64,000 bases of DNA from assembly GCA_021828185.1 (NCBI GenBank), contig JAKASI010000001.1, positions 124,001 through 188,000 of the forward strand, read 5' to 3'. The notes beneath the pieces were generated by a model. That model saw nothing but the letters and a program-made list of their open reading frames with translations, was not told the origin of the DNA and searched no databases. Source of the stretch: an archaeon. GTDB lineage: Archaea; Thermoproteota; Nitrososphaeria; Nitrososphaerales; UBA183. Each line of letters opens with the position of its first letter. Position 1 is the first letter of the stretch. Shown here piece by piece: positions 50,848 through 60,206 of the stretch. A program made the position numbers and the translations under genes.

Positions 50848-52464
50848 ATGGACAAGGAGACTCCGGACAGATTCACCAGAGGGGCCACGGGGATGGTAAG
50901 GGAGCTGGGTGCTTTCGACTCATTCGTCTTCAACTTTCTGAGCATGAATCTCTTTGGTGTCTTCATCCTGATGGTGTTTGCCATCGGGCTGTATCAGTCG
51001 GCCAACATCGGCATCTCCACGGCGCTCGCCCTCGTCCCCGCTCTCCTGATCGCACTGGTGTACGTCCTGATGTCCGTCGCGATGCCGCGTGCCGGTGGAG
51101 ACTACGTCTGGGTGTCCCGCGTAATCCATCCTATCGTGGGGTTCATGGTGAACTTCGGCTTCACCTTCGTGCTCTTCACCTTCATCTCCATCGACGTGAC
51201 CGTCTTCACCCAGTGGGGGCTCGGCGCGTACTTCTATGGCGTCTTCGTCAACACCGGGAGCCAGGGAGCACTGAACGTGTTCTCGACCCTCAACACGCCC
51301 GGCAGTCCTCTGGTCTTTGGAATCGCAGTCCTGCTCATCACACTCGTTACTCTGGCCGCCGCGTTTGGCACTAGGAACGCACTGAGGATACAGAAGGTTG
51401 CATGGGTGTTCGTCATGTTCGCAGTCGCCGTCTATCTTGGACTCGCTCTTTCCGTTGGTCACAGCAGCTTCGTCAACAACTTCAACTCGCTCTCCGGGAC
51501 CAACGAGACAGCCATCATCTCGGCGGCCAACATCAGCGGCTTCGACCCGGCAGTGACCCTGTCCGGTACGCTTCTGGGCTTTGTCTACATGTTCCTGAAC
51601 TTCACCGGCTTCAACTACTCGGCATATCTCTCCGGAGAAATCAAGAACGTCAGAAGGTCCCAGCTCATCGGGATTGTGGCTTCGCTCCTGGTCTTCGCAG
51701 GGCTCCTAATCGTCGTCATAGAAGTCACCGAGTCTGTCTTTGGGTATGATTTCTTCCATGCCCTCAACTATCTCTTCGACCTCATATTCTTCGGCCTGAA
51801 CCCCTCGGCCCCCTACCCCTCCACTCTCCCCCCTGCATTCCCCGAGTTTCTCGTGGGATTCCTGACGTCCAACCCTGCCCTCGTGTTCATCATCACAATG
51901 GGCTTCAGTCTCTCCGTGCTGATCAACGCAGTCCCGTACATGCAGGTCTCGGTCAGGAACATGTTTGCCTGGTCCTTTGACAGGAGCGTGCCGTCAGCTC
52001 TGAGCAGGGTCGAGGACAGATTTCATTCCCCCTATGTGGCTCTGATTGTGACCGCGGTCCTGTCCGTCCTGATCACCTATCTCTCGGTTTTCACCACGAT
52101 CTCCCTGCTTTTCACATACATCACCTTCCTCTTCGCCCTGCTGTACTTCATAGTGGGAATCACCGCGCTGGCCCTTCCTTTCAGGAGGAAGGGGATTTTC
52201 GACGGTTCCCCTACCATCGTCAGCCGAAAGTTGGGAGGACTCCCGGTGATCAGTATCTTGGGCTTCCTTGCAGCCATCTCTTCCCTGTACGTCGGATACT
52301 CCCTGTTCACGCCTGCGTATTCGGGGCCCTTTGTCCTCCAGAATTTCGAAGTGGTCCTGGCAGTGCTGTTCGCGCCCGCGGTAATCTATCTCGTGTCCTA
52401 CAGCTATTACAGGAGAAAGGGGCTGGACCTAAGGCTAAGACAGAGAGAGCTACCTCCTGATTAG
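50848..52464 (+). CDS. APC-family amino acid permease
   Basis: A 538-residue membrane protein with about twelve helices. The start has ELGAFDSFVFNFLSMNLFGV and later PRAGGDYVWVSRVIHP, the APC hallmark with Gly-Gly-Asp-Tyr, and further on the FNYSAYLSGEIKNVRRSQ helix-loop. It imports amino acids or amines with protons or sodium. The ATG lies 32 bases after the TATA-like CTTATTAA. Its pairing with the amidase suggests an amide or amine substrate. Confidence 0.88.
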   Translation: MDKETPDRFTRGATGMVRELGAFDSFVFNFLSMNLFGVFILMVFAIGLYQSANIGISTALALVPALLIALVYVLMSVAMPRAGGDYVWVSRVIHPIVGFMVNFGFTFVLFTFISIDVTVFTQWGLGAYFYGVFVNTGSQGALNVFSTLNTPGSPLVFGIAVLLITLVTLAAAFGTRNALRIQKVAWVFVMFAVAVYLGLALSVGHSSFVNNFNSLSGTNETAIISAANISGFDPAVTLSGTLLGFVYMFLNFTGFNYSAYLSGEIKNVRRSQLIGIVASLLVFAGLLIVVIEVTESVFGYDFFHALNYLFDLIFFGLNPSAPYPSTLPPAFPEFLVGFLTSNPALVFIITMGFSLSVLINAVPYMQVSVRNMFAWSFDRSVPSALSRVEDRFHSPYVALIVTAVLSVLITYLSVFTTISLLFTYITFLFALLYFIVGITALALPFRRKGIFDGSPTIVSRKLGGLPVISILGFLAAISSLYVGYSLFTPAYSGPFVLQNFEVVLAVLFAPAVIYLVSYSYYRRKGLDLRLRQRELPPD

Positions 52465-52663
52465 GGCTCGGAAAGACCAGAACAGCACTGCCGACCAGGG
52501 CCGGCCGGAGAGGCCCGTCGCTCTGTGGTGAGACGGTGGAACAGGTGCCGCTGCCTGTTCTCATGCCTTGCTGCGGTCAACATGACCAGGAACGATCCGC
52601 CGCCTTTCAGGGGAGCTTATCTGTGGTGAGCCTGCATGCAGGACCGAGAGGCTTGAGCCCTGC

Positions 52664-54517
52664 ATGACTGAATCCGGACCCAACGACCCGTTCGAGCCTT
52701 CACCCGCGGTTCCCGAGACGGAGTCGGCGGCCCTCCACGCGCTTCAGCGCGGAGCGAAGCCTCCAATCTACTCGATACTCGGTTCGATGGATTTCGCGGA
52801 CCACTTCGTTGTCCTCGGCGACGTCGGGACAGGAAAGAGCACCGTGGTGCCGATCCACGAGTTCAGGTTGAGTGGGGGGAGAAAGAGGATCGTCATACGC
52901 GAGCCGTCGAGAGCCTCATGCAACGCGCTGTACTACTCACTCCTGGCTCTCCACCCCGAAGTCAGGGGCGAACTGGCAGTAATCACGAAGGACACGAAGG
53001 TCAATGTGGGAGGCAAGATCAGGATCGTCACCGACGGGGTCCTGCTCAGGATGCTGGCCGACGGGTCACTGTCGGGAACCTCGATTTACTTCGACGAGAG
53101 CCACCAGATGACATCGCAGCTTGAGCTTTGCATGTCTTTGGCGAAGAAGCAGGAGCCGAACGCGGGGAATCTGTTCAGAGTGATGAGCGCGACCATCGAC
53201 CCGGGCGAGTTCCTCTCGTTCCTGGCAATCTCGAAGCTCTATTCGGTGGCAGGGCGGAGGTACCCCGTGACGCTCGAGGTCGAGCTCGTCGAAGACCTCG
53301 ACGAAATGTTCGAAACCCTGTCCAGATACCTCTACGCCCAGCCCCGGGGCGAGTCGTGGCTCGTCTTCCTGCCTACGAGAGCCCTCGTCGAAAGGTTCGC
53401 CCGCAATTTGGGCGGGGTCTACATCCACGGAGGGCTCGACGGGTCGGAGATCAACAAAATACAGGAGAGGGCCGAAAAGGACAGGAACCTCAGGATCTTC
53501 GCGACGAACGTCATAGCTTCGTCAGTGAACATCTTCGTCGACAATGTGCTGATCTTCAACGACGCCATCGAAAGCAAGGACAGGCTGGGTCAGAAGTCCC
53601 TCAGGTACAACAGGATTGACAACAACTCCCTCCTCCAGATGATGGGGAGGGTCGGGCGTTTCAAGCCGGGGAGGGCGGTGATCATCACCGACACCCCCAT
53701 CCCGAAGACAGTCACCCCGACAGCCATACGCAAGGCCCTCGAGTCAGAGACGCCGTTCGACTTGGTGTTGCTGATGTCGAAATACGGCCTGAGGTTCTCT
53801 GAGCTGGACTTCATGTCAAGGGTTAGCCACAAAGAGGTAACCTTCGCGGAAGACTGGCTCGCCGACATCGGAGCCATCGAGCCAGGAGCGCACAAGATCA
53901 CCAAGAAGGGGTTCCTGATGAGCGAGATTCCATACGAGTCAGACTTCGCCCATATGATTTCCAGCGCCCTGGTCTCAGGTGACTATCCGGCTGCCCGGTT
54001 CTTCCTTGCGAGCGGGGCGTTCGGTGATTCCCTGAACCATGCCTACAGGACTGACTTCGAGGCGCAGGCACGCCAGATGCTCTATGGCTTCGACAGGTCG
54101 AACGAACTCAACGTCAAAGCGCACCTCCTGAAGAGATACGTGGAAGACACTGACGGTTCGTTTGCATCGAGGCTCCGCTCCAACGGAATCTTCTCCAAGT
54201 TCGTCGAGGAAGCCTGGAAGAACTACGAAGCGGCGAGGGACGCCCTGAACGACGTGCTCCTCCAGTCGAAGCAAGAGCCCCTGCCCAAGGAGGTGGTCGT
54301 GGACCCCGACGTGTGGCACCTCGAACCCTACCTGGGGGATTGCCTTTCATTCGAAAGGTTCGGTGCCCACGAGAAGGACGAATACGACCTGCGGAGCCTC
54401 GTCATCGAGGGCCAATTCTTCGCAAGGACGTTGACGGTGAACTACAGGACTGTGCTCTTCGATGTGGTGGCACTGGACAAAAGGAAGAGACTTCATGCCC
54501 GTGGCAGAGACCGATGA
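52664..54517 (+). CDS. SF2 helicase-like protein with DESH box
   Basis: A 617-residue protein with the helicase motifs in order: I GDVGTGKST (52-60), II DESH (144-147), III MSATID (about 174-179), V ATNVIASSVNI (280-290) and VI QMMGRVGRF (325-333). Motif II is DESH, close to the DEAH/DExH class of RNA helicases such as HrpA/Prp22. Beyond residue 360 a 260-residue domain follows (a winged-helix and ratchet-like region are possible). The first 40 residues are acidic and disordered. An A/T-rich stretch (GAGCTTATC) upstream may be its promoter. The substrate is probably RNA, but this is inferred from the family. Confidence 0.82.
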   Translation: MTESGPNDPFEPSPAVPETESAALHALQRGAKPPIYSILGSMDFADHFVVLGDVGTGKSTVVPIHEFRLSGGRKRIVIREPSRASCNALYYSLLALHPEVRGELAVITKDTKVNVGGKIRIVTDGVLLRMLADGSLSGTSIYFDESHQMTSQLELCMSLAKKQEPNAGNLFRVMSATIDPGEFLSFLAISKLYSVAGRRYPVTLEVELVEDLDEMFETLSRYLYAQPRGESWLVFLPTRALVERFARNLGGVYIHGGLDGSEINKIQERAEKDRNLRIFATNVIASSVNIFVDNVLIFNDAIESKDRLGQKSLRYNRIDNNSLLQMMGRVGRFKPGRAVIITDTPIPKTVTPTAIRKALESETPFDLVLLMSKYGLRFSELDFMSRVSHKEVTFAEDWLADIGAIEPGAHKITKKGFLMSEIPYESDFAHMISSALVSGDYPAARFFLASGAFGDSLNHAYRTDFEAQARQMLYGFDRSNELNVKAHLLKRYVEDTDGSFASRLRSNGIFSKFVEEAWKNYEAARDALNDVLLQSKQEPLPKEVVVDPDVWHLEPYLGDCLSFERFGAHEKDEYDLRSLVIEGQFFARTLTVNYRTVLFDVVALDKRKRLHARGRDR

Positions 54518-54600
54518 TGGAGAGGTTCTTCTTCACATGCGAAGCGAGCATCAGTGGCCGACGAAATATTAACTAGCCGAAGTCCAGCCAAACTCGAGTC

Positions 54601-55599
54601 ATGGGCTCAGTAGAACAGGGTGCGCTCAATGCCATCAGGACATGCATGGGCGTCAGGATCCAAGACAGGGTCCTGATTGTTACAGACAGAGAACAGGAAG
54701 AAGTAGGCGCCGCCTTGCGCAAGGCCGCCACGGACGTAGCAGGAAGTTCGAACGTCAGGATGTTCGTGCTCGAAGAATTGGCTCCCAGACCTCTGAGCAA
54801 GCTGCCTCAGAAGATCGAGAGGGCAATTCCCTGGGCCACGGTGACTCTCTGGGCTTCGTCCAGTCTGCCGGGGGAGCTCTCGGCTCGAGGGCCGTTCATA
54901 AGGAAGGCGATTCAAAATGCAAGGCATGGTCACATGCCCGGTATTACTGCGAAGATAATGGAGCAGGGCATGTGTGCAGACTACGACCAGGTGTACGACC
55001 TCACCCACAAGATATACGAAATCACAAAGAAAGCTTCCAAGATTGAGATCAGGAACGACCTGGGAGTCAGCATCGTAGCCGAGTTTGACAAGACGTGGCG
55101 GTGGGTCCCAAGCGATGGCAGATATCACGAGAAGGGCAGATGGGGGAACCTTCCCGAAGGCGAAGCATTCACAGCACCGAAGCTTGTCAGCGGCCACTTC
55201 GTGACGAACCTCTTGGGCGACTGGTTTTCGGAGAAGTACGGCAACTTCGAGGACCCCTTGAGCTTCGACGTGAAGGGCTCGCGAGTTGACTTCAGCACCA
55301 TTCACTGCGAGAACAAGACGTTGCGAGACGAAATAACCAGGTACCTCAAGACGGACGAGAACAGTGACAGGGCGAGCGAGTTCGCTCTGCCCACGAACCC
55401 CCTGCTCATATCATCGCCAACCATTGGCAACCTCTTGCAGGATGAAAAGGCGAGACCGCATGTTGCATTCGGAGACCCATACCAGCATGAGACTGGGGCG
55501 CCTTGGGCCTCGAAAACACATGTCGACCTGTTGCTTGAACGTTGCGATGCATTCGTAGACGGCACAGAGATAATGCGCCGGGGAAGCTACATCGTCTAG
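54601..55599 (+). CDS. M29-type metallo-aminopeptidase
   Basis: A 332-residue protein of the aminopeptidase T (M29) family. It shows NLPEGEAFTAP (metal Glu), DRASEFALPTNP and HVAFGDPYQHETGAPWASKT with the metal-binding His and Asp residues followed by THVDLLL. These peptidases use two metal ions to remove N-terminal residues. The N-terminal domain has the RIQDRVLIVTDREQEEVGAA segment. The ATG lies about 32 bases after the TATA element GAAATATTAAC. It is probably part of peptide recycling, downstream of the peptide transporters of this organism. Confidence 0.82.
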   Translation: MGSVEQGALNAIRTCMGVRIQDRVLIVTDREQEEVGAALRKAATDVAGSSNVRMFVLEELAPRPLSKLPQKIERAIPWATVTLWASSSLPGELSARGPFIRKAIQNARHGHMPGITAKIMEQGMCADYDQVYDLTHKIYEITKKASKIEIRNDLGVSIVAEFDKTWRWVPSDGRYHEKGRWGNLPEGEAFTAPKLVSGHFVTNLLGDWFSEKYGNFEDPLSFDVKGSRVDFSTIHCENKTLRDEITRYLKTDENSDRASEFALPTNPLLISSPTIGNLLQDEKARPHVAFGDPYQHETGAPWASKTHVDLLLERCDAFVDGTEIMRRGSYIV

Positions 55600-55997
55600 C
55601 GCGTATCATGGCTGGGCAAAGCGGGCGCTCACAGACTGCCCACGCATTGAAGAGCGTGCGGCCTCCGGTCCGCAAACCCAAGTCCAAATCCCGGCCGTGG
55701 CTCGACCTCGGGCATACTTGGTCGATCTCCACGCTTTTGAAAATAGTTATTGGTTGTCGCGGCCGCCGGTTCGCGAACCTAGTCGGGTTCAAATCCCGAC
55801 GGGCTGAGGGCGCTGCTGCTCCTTCATCGGCGCATCTCGGTATGACCCTCCTGTCGCCCTGAAGGTGCAATTCCTCCCGCAGAGCGGCGCATGCCTCTCC
55901 TCCGCGTGGATGAGGTCCTTCTTGACCGTCCAGAGGGTGTCATGCGGGCAATCGTCGTAGAGCCCTCCTGAAAGGCGTATTACCGATCTCACGTTGC
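55600..55997. other. Intergenic region with tRNA 3'-end-like sequences
   Basis: No convincing gene in either direction. It holds a perfect T-arm-like hairpin, GTCGGG-TTCAAAT-CCCGAC (55783-55801), preceded by the inverted repeat GGTTCG/CGAACC (55769-55780) as in the variable arm of a class II tRNA, and a weaker copy of both about 100 bases earlier (55666-55692). No matching acceptor 5' strand or D-arm is visible, so no tRNA is called. Confidence 0.4.
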
Positions 55998-56693
55998 ATG
56001 CATCCCATGAAGCTCCCAGCCGTTGCAGGCCACGCGGTGGATCTCAGCCAGACCATCGAGAACGGCATGACCGTGTACGTGGGGGACGCGGTCCCCAAGA
56101 TCTCTGCTCTAAGGCGCCTGGAAAAGGATGGCGTCAATCTGTCAATCATGACCCTCGGTTCGCACACCGGCACCCACGTCGATGCGCCGGTGCACTTCAT
56201 CAAAGGGGGCAAGGCACTGGACCAGATTTCAGTCGAGAACTTCATCGGCGAAGCCGTCGTCCTTGACTTCTCTGGCATCCGACCAGGCTGCGAAATCTCC
56301 GCGTCCGCTCTGCAGAAGCACTCAGGGGAAGTCGGGCGGGGAGACATCGTGCTGCTCTACACAGGATTGAGCAGAAGGTGGGAAGATCCTCGGGCGCGCA
56401 GGACCATAACGTATCTCGGCGGGGAAGCAGCCCGCTGGCTTGTCAGAAGAGGGGTGAAGGCGGTCGGAATCGACTACCTGTCGGTGGAGAAGTTCGGGGC
56501 GAAGGTCCCGGTGGCGCACGTCACCCTCCTTTCGCATGAAATCCCCATCATAGAGTCTCTGAACAAGAATCTGTCGCGGCTGGTCGGACGCCGTGTCCTG
56601 TTCTTCTGCCTCCCGATCAAGGTCGGGGGGTGCGACGGTGCCCCTGCGAGGGCGATCGCCTACCCCCTTCGCGGTGACGGAGGGAAGAGATGA
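55998..56693 (+). CDS. Cyclase-family (KynB-like) metal-dependent hydrolase
   Basis: A 231-residue protein with the family's metal motif SHTGTHVDAPVHF (His56, His60, Asp62, His66 counted from the first ATG). Members include arylformamidase KynB and enzymes that open or close small amide and lactone rings. An ATG at 56007, 28 bases after CGTATTACC, may be the true start. Its stop overlaps the ATG of the aldolase gene (ATGA), so it is coupled to a sugar-acid pathway. A lactonase or dehydratase role upstream of that pathway is the most economical guess. Confidence 0.8.
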   Translation: MHPMKLPAVAGHAVDLSQTIENGMTVYVGDAVPKISALRRLEKDGVNLSIMTLGSHTGTHVDAPVHFIKGGKALDQISVENFIGEAVVLDFSGIRPGCEISASALQKHSGEVGRGDIVLLYTGLSRRWEDPRARRTITYLGGEAARWLVRRGVKAVGIDYLSVEKFGAKVPVAHVTLLSHEIPIIESLNKNLSRLVGRRVLFFCLPIKVGGCDGAPARAIAYPLRGDGGKR

Positions 56694-57595
56694 CCATCAC
56701 CCTCCACGGCATCTGGTCACCCATGCCAACGCCCTTCAGCCCTTCTGGCGAAGTGGACGTCGGCAGGCTCAATGAGCTGACGGACTACCTCATCGAGGGG
56801 GGAGTCGACGGGCTCTTCCCCCTCGGGACAACGGGGGAGTTCGCCCTCTTGGACCGGGAGGAGCGGAAGCGCGTAGTCGAAGTGGTGGCGGAGAGGGCCC
56901 ACTCGAGGGTCCCCGTGCTCGCCGGCATCTGCGACCCCTCTCCCAGGAACGCAATCACGTTCGCCAAGGACGCAGCGGACGCGGGCGCCGACGGCGTCGT
57001 CGCCACCCCTCCCTACTACTACAGATTGGGCGAGGAGGGGCTTTACACCCACTTCAAGATGATCCACGAGTCAGTCTCCCTCCCCTTGGTTCTATACAAC
57101 ATCCCAGAGTGGACCCACAACTTCGTCCCGGTTTCCGTCGTCTCGAGGCTTGCAGAGGAGCGCGCCATCGTGGGGATGAAGTATACCGAGTACAACTTCT
57201 TCAATCTCCTCAGCTTCATCAGGGCCGTGGGGGACAGGATATCCGTCCTTACGGGGTCGGACGCCATGACATACTCCTGCCTCGAGGCGGGAGGGAGCGG
57301 GGCAGTCATCAGCGTCTCGAACATCTTCCCCAAGGAAGCCTCGAGCATCTTCGATCTGGTGGAGGACGGGAAGCTCGGGGAGGCGCAGAAGGTCCAGGAG
57401 GCCATCCTCCCGGCGATAGAGGCGGCAGGCGTGGGCTACTTCCCCGCAGGGTTGAAGGAGGCGATGAGGGCCGTCGGGTTCCCTGTTGGAGGAGTCAGGA
57501 AACCTCAGACGCCCCTTTCTAGGGAGGAGAGCGACAGGGTGAGGGACCTCCTGAAGAAAACTGGGTTGAAATACAGGCCGCCGGAGGAAGACTGA
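56690..57595 (+). CDS. DapA-family aldolase, probably 2-keto-3-deoxygluconate (KDG) aldolase
   Basis: A 301-residue class I aldolase with LGTTGEF (46-50), Tyr136 in LYNIPEW and the Schiff-base Lys164 in VGMKYTEYN. In bacteria this family makes dihydrodipicolinate; in archaea members commonly cleave 2-keto-3-deoxy sugar acids to pyruvate and an aldehyde. Here it sits between a cyclase-family gene and an enolase-superfamily dehydratase, with an aldehyde dehydrogenase and glycerate kinase nearby, so KDG-type cleavage is much more likely than lysine synthesis. Its stop is 15 bases before the dehydratase start. Confidence 0.85.
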   Translation: MTITLHGIWSPMPTPFSPSGEVDVGRLNELTDYLIEGGVDGLFPLGTTGEFALLDREERKRVVEVVAERAHSRVPVLAGICDPSPRNAITFAKDAADAGADGVVATPPYYYRLGEEGLYTHFKMIHESVSLPLVLYNIPEWTHNFVPVSVVSRLAEERAIVGMKYTEYNFFNLLSFIRAVGDRISVLTGSDAMTYSCLEAGGSGAVISVSNIFPKEASSIFDLVEDGKLGEAQKVQEAILPAIEAAGVGYFPAGLKEAMRAVGFPVGGVRKPQTPLSREESDRVRDLLKKTGLKYRPPEED

Positions 57596-57610
57596 GCCAG
57601 GTGTGGCGCG

Positions 57611-58795
57611 TTGAAGATAGCGAACGTCGATATTTTCACGGTCGGTGAGCCCGCGAAGGCCGGGGGCGCGAGCTGGGCAGGCATCTCCATCGTCCTCCGC
57701 CTGACTACGTCCGACGGCGTGGTGGGGTACGGGGAGGCGGTCCCCACGCTAAGGGTGAGGCCCGTGGTGGAGTCCCTGAAGGAGGTGGGAAGGCTCTACA
57801 AGGGTAAGGACCCCAGCGACCTGGAGCTCAACCAGCACGAATGGCACAAACACGACTTCTATCTCCCTGTCTCCTTCGAATCCACCACTGCCCTCAGCGC
57901 CTTCGACATCGCCTGTTGGGACATCATCGGGAAGCATCATGGCGTGCCGATACACAAGCTCCTGGGTGGTGCGTCCAGAAATTCGATCAGGATGTACTCC
58001 AACGGCTGGTATGCAGGGTGCGTCACTCCCGAACAGTTCGCTGCGAGGGCGAAGAAGTACGCGGGAATGGGATACACCGGGCTGAAGTTCGACCCGTTCG
58101 GCAGGTACTACGACTGGATCGACGGAGAGGGCCTGGAACTAGCATACGGCAGGGTGAAGGCGGTGAAAGACGCGACAAAGGGGAGGGTGGACCTCATGAT
58201 AGAGCACCACGGCAGGTTCAACCCCAACTCGGCCATCATGGCGGCCAGGAAGCTCGAACCCCTCGAACCTCTCTTCATGGAGGAGCCAATACATCCAGAC
58301 AACGTGGAGGGGCTGAGGAAGTATAGAGCTTCAACCAGGGCCAGAGTCGCCCTGGGTGAAAGGATACTGACGAAAGAGCACGCGGCATACGTCTGTTCGA
58401 ACCACCTTGCAGACTTCCTCCAGGCGGACATCACGAACATCGGAGGAGTGACCCAGGCGAGGAAGGTGAGCGCCATAGCAGAAGCGTACGGCGTAGAGAT
58501 GGCCTTCCACAACGCGTTCGGGCCAATCCAGAACGCAGCCACGCTGCAGGTGGACGCTACGATTCCAAACTTCCTCATCCAGGAATCCTTCTACGACGTC
58601 TTTCCAGGTTGGAAGCGGAAGCTGGTCAAAGGCGGCACCGAGGTGGTCCGGGGCCACTCCAAGGTCCCAACCAGGCCAGGGCTGGGGGTCGAGGTAGACG
58701 AAAGCATCCTCGAGGAGTATAGCTTCGAAGGGCAGGAAGCGTTCGACCCCGAAGAGCCTGTCTGGGTCGTGAAAGACACCTGGAAGAACTCCTAG
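57611..58795 (+). CDS. Enolase-superfamily sugar-acid dehydratase (gluconate/galactonate type)
   Basis: A 394-residue enzyme of the mandelate racemase/muconate lactonizing group starting at TTG. It has Lys159-x-Asp161 in LKFDPFG, metal ligands Glu198 in MIEHHGRF, Glu224 or Glu225 in FMEEP and Glu250 in LGER, plus Asp273 in QADITNIGG and His300 in AFHNAFGP. The His in the EHHGRF block and the His-Asp pair are typical of galactonate/gluconate dehydratases. It would convert gluconate or a related acid to the 2-keto-3-deoxy acid for the adjacent aldolase. Length matches archaeal gluconate dehydratase (about 395). Its end overlaps the stop of the convergent glycerate kinase gene by four bases. Confidence 0.85.
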   Translation: MKIANVDIFTVGEPAKAGGASWAGISIVLRLTTSDGVVGYGEAVPTLRVRPVVESLKEVGRLYKGKDPSDLELNQHEWHKHDFYLPVSFESTTALSAFDIACWDIIGKHHGVPIHKLLGGASRNSIRMYSNGWYAGCVTPEQFAARAKKYAGMGYTGLKFDPFGRYYDWIDGEGLELAYGRVKAVKDATKGRVDLMIEHHGRFNPNSAIMAARKLEPLEPLFMEEPIHPDNVEGLRKYRASTRARVALGERILTKEHAAYVCSNHLADFLQADITNIGGVTQARKVSAIAEAYGVEMAFHNAFGPIQNAATLQVDATIPNFLIQESFYDVFPGWKRKLVKGGTEVVRGHSKVPTRPGLGVEVDESILEEYSFEGQEAFDPEEPVWVVKDTWKNS

Positions 58796-60144
58796 CCCCC
58801 CGACAGCGCCATCATGACGTCCGTCACGTTGGTCCCGGTTGGGCCGGTGACCACCAGGTCTCCCAGCTTCTTGAAGAAAGTGTAGGAGTCGTTGTTCTCC
58901 AGGTAACTTTCAGGGTCGAGCCCTCTTGACTTCGCTCTCCAGCAGGTGGAGGAGTCCGCGACGGCTCCAGCGGCGTCGGTGGGCCCGTCCACCCCATCCG
59001 TCCCGAAGGAGACCACGACGGCATCTCGCGCCCCCTGAAGTCCGATGGCAGCTGCCAGAACCACTTCTTGGTTGCGCCCTCCGACCCCCCTGCCCCTGAC
59101 CGTGACCGCGGTCTCTCCGCCCCACACCGCCGCCCATTTCTTCCGTCCCCGCCCTTCCCACGCTGAGCGCGCCAGCCGCCTGCCCACCACCCTCGCTTCT
59201 CCCGTGATTCCGCCCAGGAATGGATGCACCCGGTACCCCGACCTCCTCAGTGAGGCCGCTGCAGCCGCGCAGGCATCGCTGTTCGACCCCACCACGACGT
59301 TGCTTACCCTGGCGAAGGCTCGGCTCCCCGGTTTCGGAGTCTCTGCCCTCCCTCCGTCGACCCCTGAACGAACCACTCTTCTGATCGCCGCCGGGATCCG
59401 GTTCCAGACCCGGTGCCTCTCTAGAATCCGCATCGCCCTGAGAAAGGTTGTCGGGTCAGGAACTGTAGGGCCGGATGCAATGGTGCTGAGGTCGTCCCCC
59501 ACCACGTCAGAGACGACGAACGAGATCACCTTGGCACCGCGGGTTCTTTCTACCAACCGCCCGCCAGCGACCTGCGACAGGTGCTTCCTGACGCAGTTGA
59601 TCTCTCCAATCTTGGCTCCCGCTTTGAGGAGCAGGTCCGTTGTCTCGCCAAGTTCCTGAACGCTCACTCCTTCCACCGGGAGCGGCATCAACGCCGAGCC
59701 GCCCCCTGATATCAGGCAGACCACCAGGCTCCCCGTTCCTGTCCCGTCCAAGACCCTCAGCATCTCCCTGGTTGCCTTCACCCCTCTTTCCGTTGGGATG
59801 GGATGGGTCGACCTGGCGAATCTAACTTTCCTGAGCCTCGGGAGGAAGCTCTGAGACTCTGGGACTACGACCACCCCGTCGGAGATCCGCTCCCCCAGTA
59901 TGCGCTCTATCTCAGACGCCATCAGTCCCGAGGCCTTCCCCCCTCCCACGACCACGAGACGACTGAAGGCGTCCAGGTCCAGCCTGCAGTTTCCCACCGT
60001 GACTACGCTTCCTTCAACCCCCAGGGACCTGCGAACCATGAGGCGAGGGTCCGAAGCTTCGAGCGAGGCGCGAACAGCGAGCAGCGCGTCCCGCCTCGCC
60101 CCGTTGGCCCGGGAAATCGCCTTCGCCAGGTCTGATGATATCAT
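58792..60144 (-). CDS. Glycerate 2-kinase (MOFRL family)
   Basis: From the ATG at 60144, about 31 bases from the shared TATA box, it is 450 residues. The motifs are GGGKASGLMASEIERIL near the start, LISGGGSALMPLP, SFVVSDVVGDDLSTIASGPT, WGGETAVTVRGRG and SFGTDGVDGPTDAAG. This family phosphorylates glycerate to 2-phosphoglycerate, the last step of the non-phosphorylating Entner-Doudoroff branch in archaea. Its start faces the aldehyde dehydrogenase gene, which would supply the glycerate. The extra eight residues from a TTG upstream are probably untranslated. Confidence 0.88.
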   Translation of the reverse strand: MISSDLAKAISRANGARRDALLAVRASLEASDPRLMVRRSLGVEGSVVTVGNCRLDLDAFSRLVVVGGGKASGLMASEIERILGERISDGVVVVPESQSFLPRLRKVRFARSTHPIPTERGVKATREMLRVLDGTGTGSLVVCLISGGGSALMPLPVEGVSVQELGETTDLLLKAGAKIGEINCVRKHLSQVAGGRLVERTRGAKVISFVVSDVVGDDLSTIASGPTVPDPTTFLRAMRILERHRVWNRIPAAIRRVVRSGVDGGRAETPKPGSRAFARVSNVVVGSNSDACAAAAASLRRSGYRVHPFLGGITGEARVVGRRLARSAWEGRGRKKWAAVWGGETAVTVRGRGVGGRNQEVVLAAAIGLQGARDAVVVSFGTDGVDGPTDAAGAVADSSTCWRAKSRGLDPESYLENNDSYTFFKKLGDLVVTGPTGTNVTDVMMALSGG

Positions 60145-60170
60145 CCGGCCGGCTCTCTGTCCGCCCAAAA

Positions 60171-60180
60171 TGTAAATACG
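60171..60180. promoter_or_regulatory. Shared bidirectional TATA box
   Basis: TGTAAATACG, centred about 31 bases from the leftward glycerate kinase ATG (60144) and about 32 bases from the rightward aldehyde dehydrogenase TTG (60207). One element probably drives both genes. Confidence 0.5.
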
Positions 60181-60206
60181 ACTGGGCCGTCTTCGAGCTC
60201 ACCACA

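Noticed and set aside
55600..55805. A complete class II tRNA in the 55.7 kb intergenic region
   Set aside because: Only the variable-arm and T-arm parts are present; no 5' acceptor strand complementary to CGGGCTG and no D-arm could be found.
56690..57595. Dihydrodipicolinate synthase for lysine synthesis
   Set aside because: The catalytic lysine and tyrosine fit the whole family, but the neighbours all belong to a sugar-acid breakdown route and no lysine genes are nearby.
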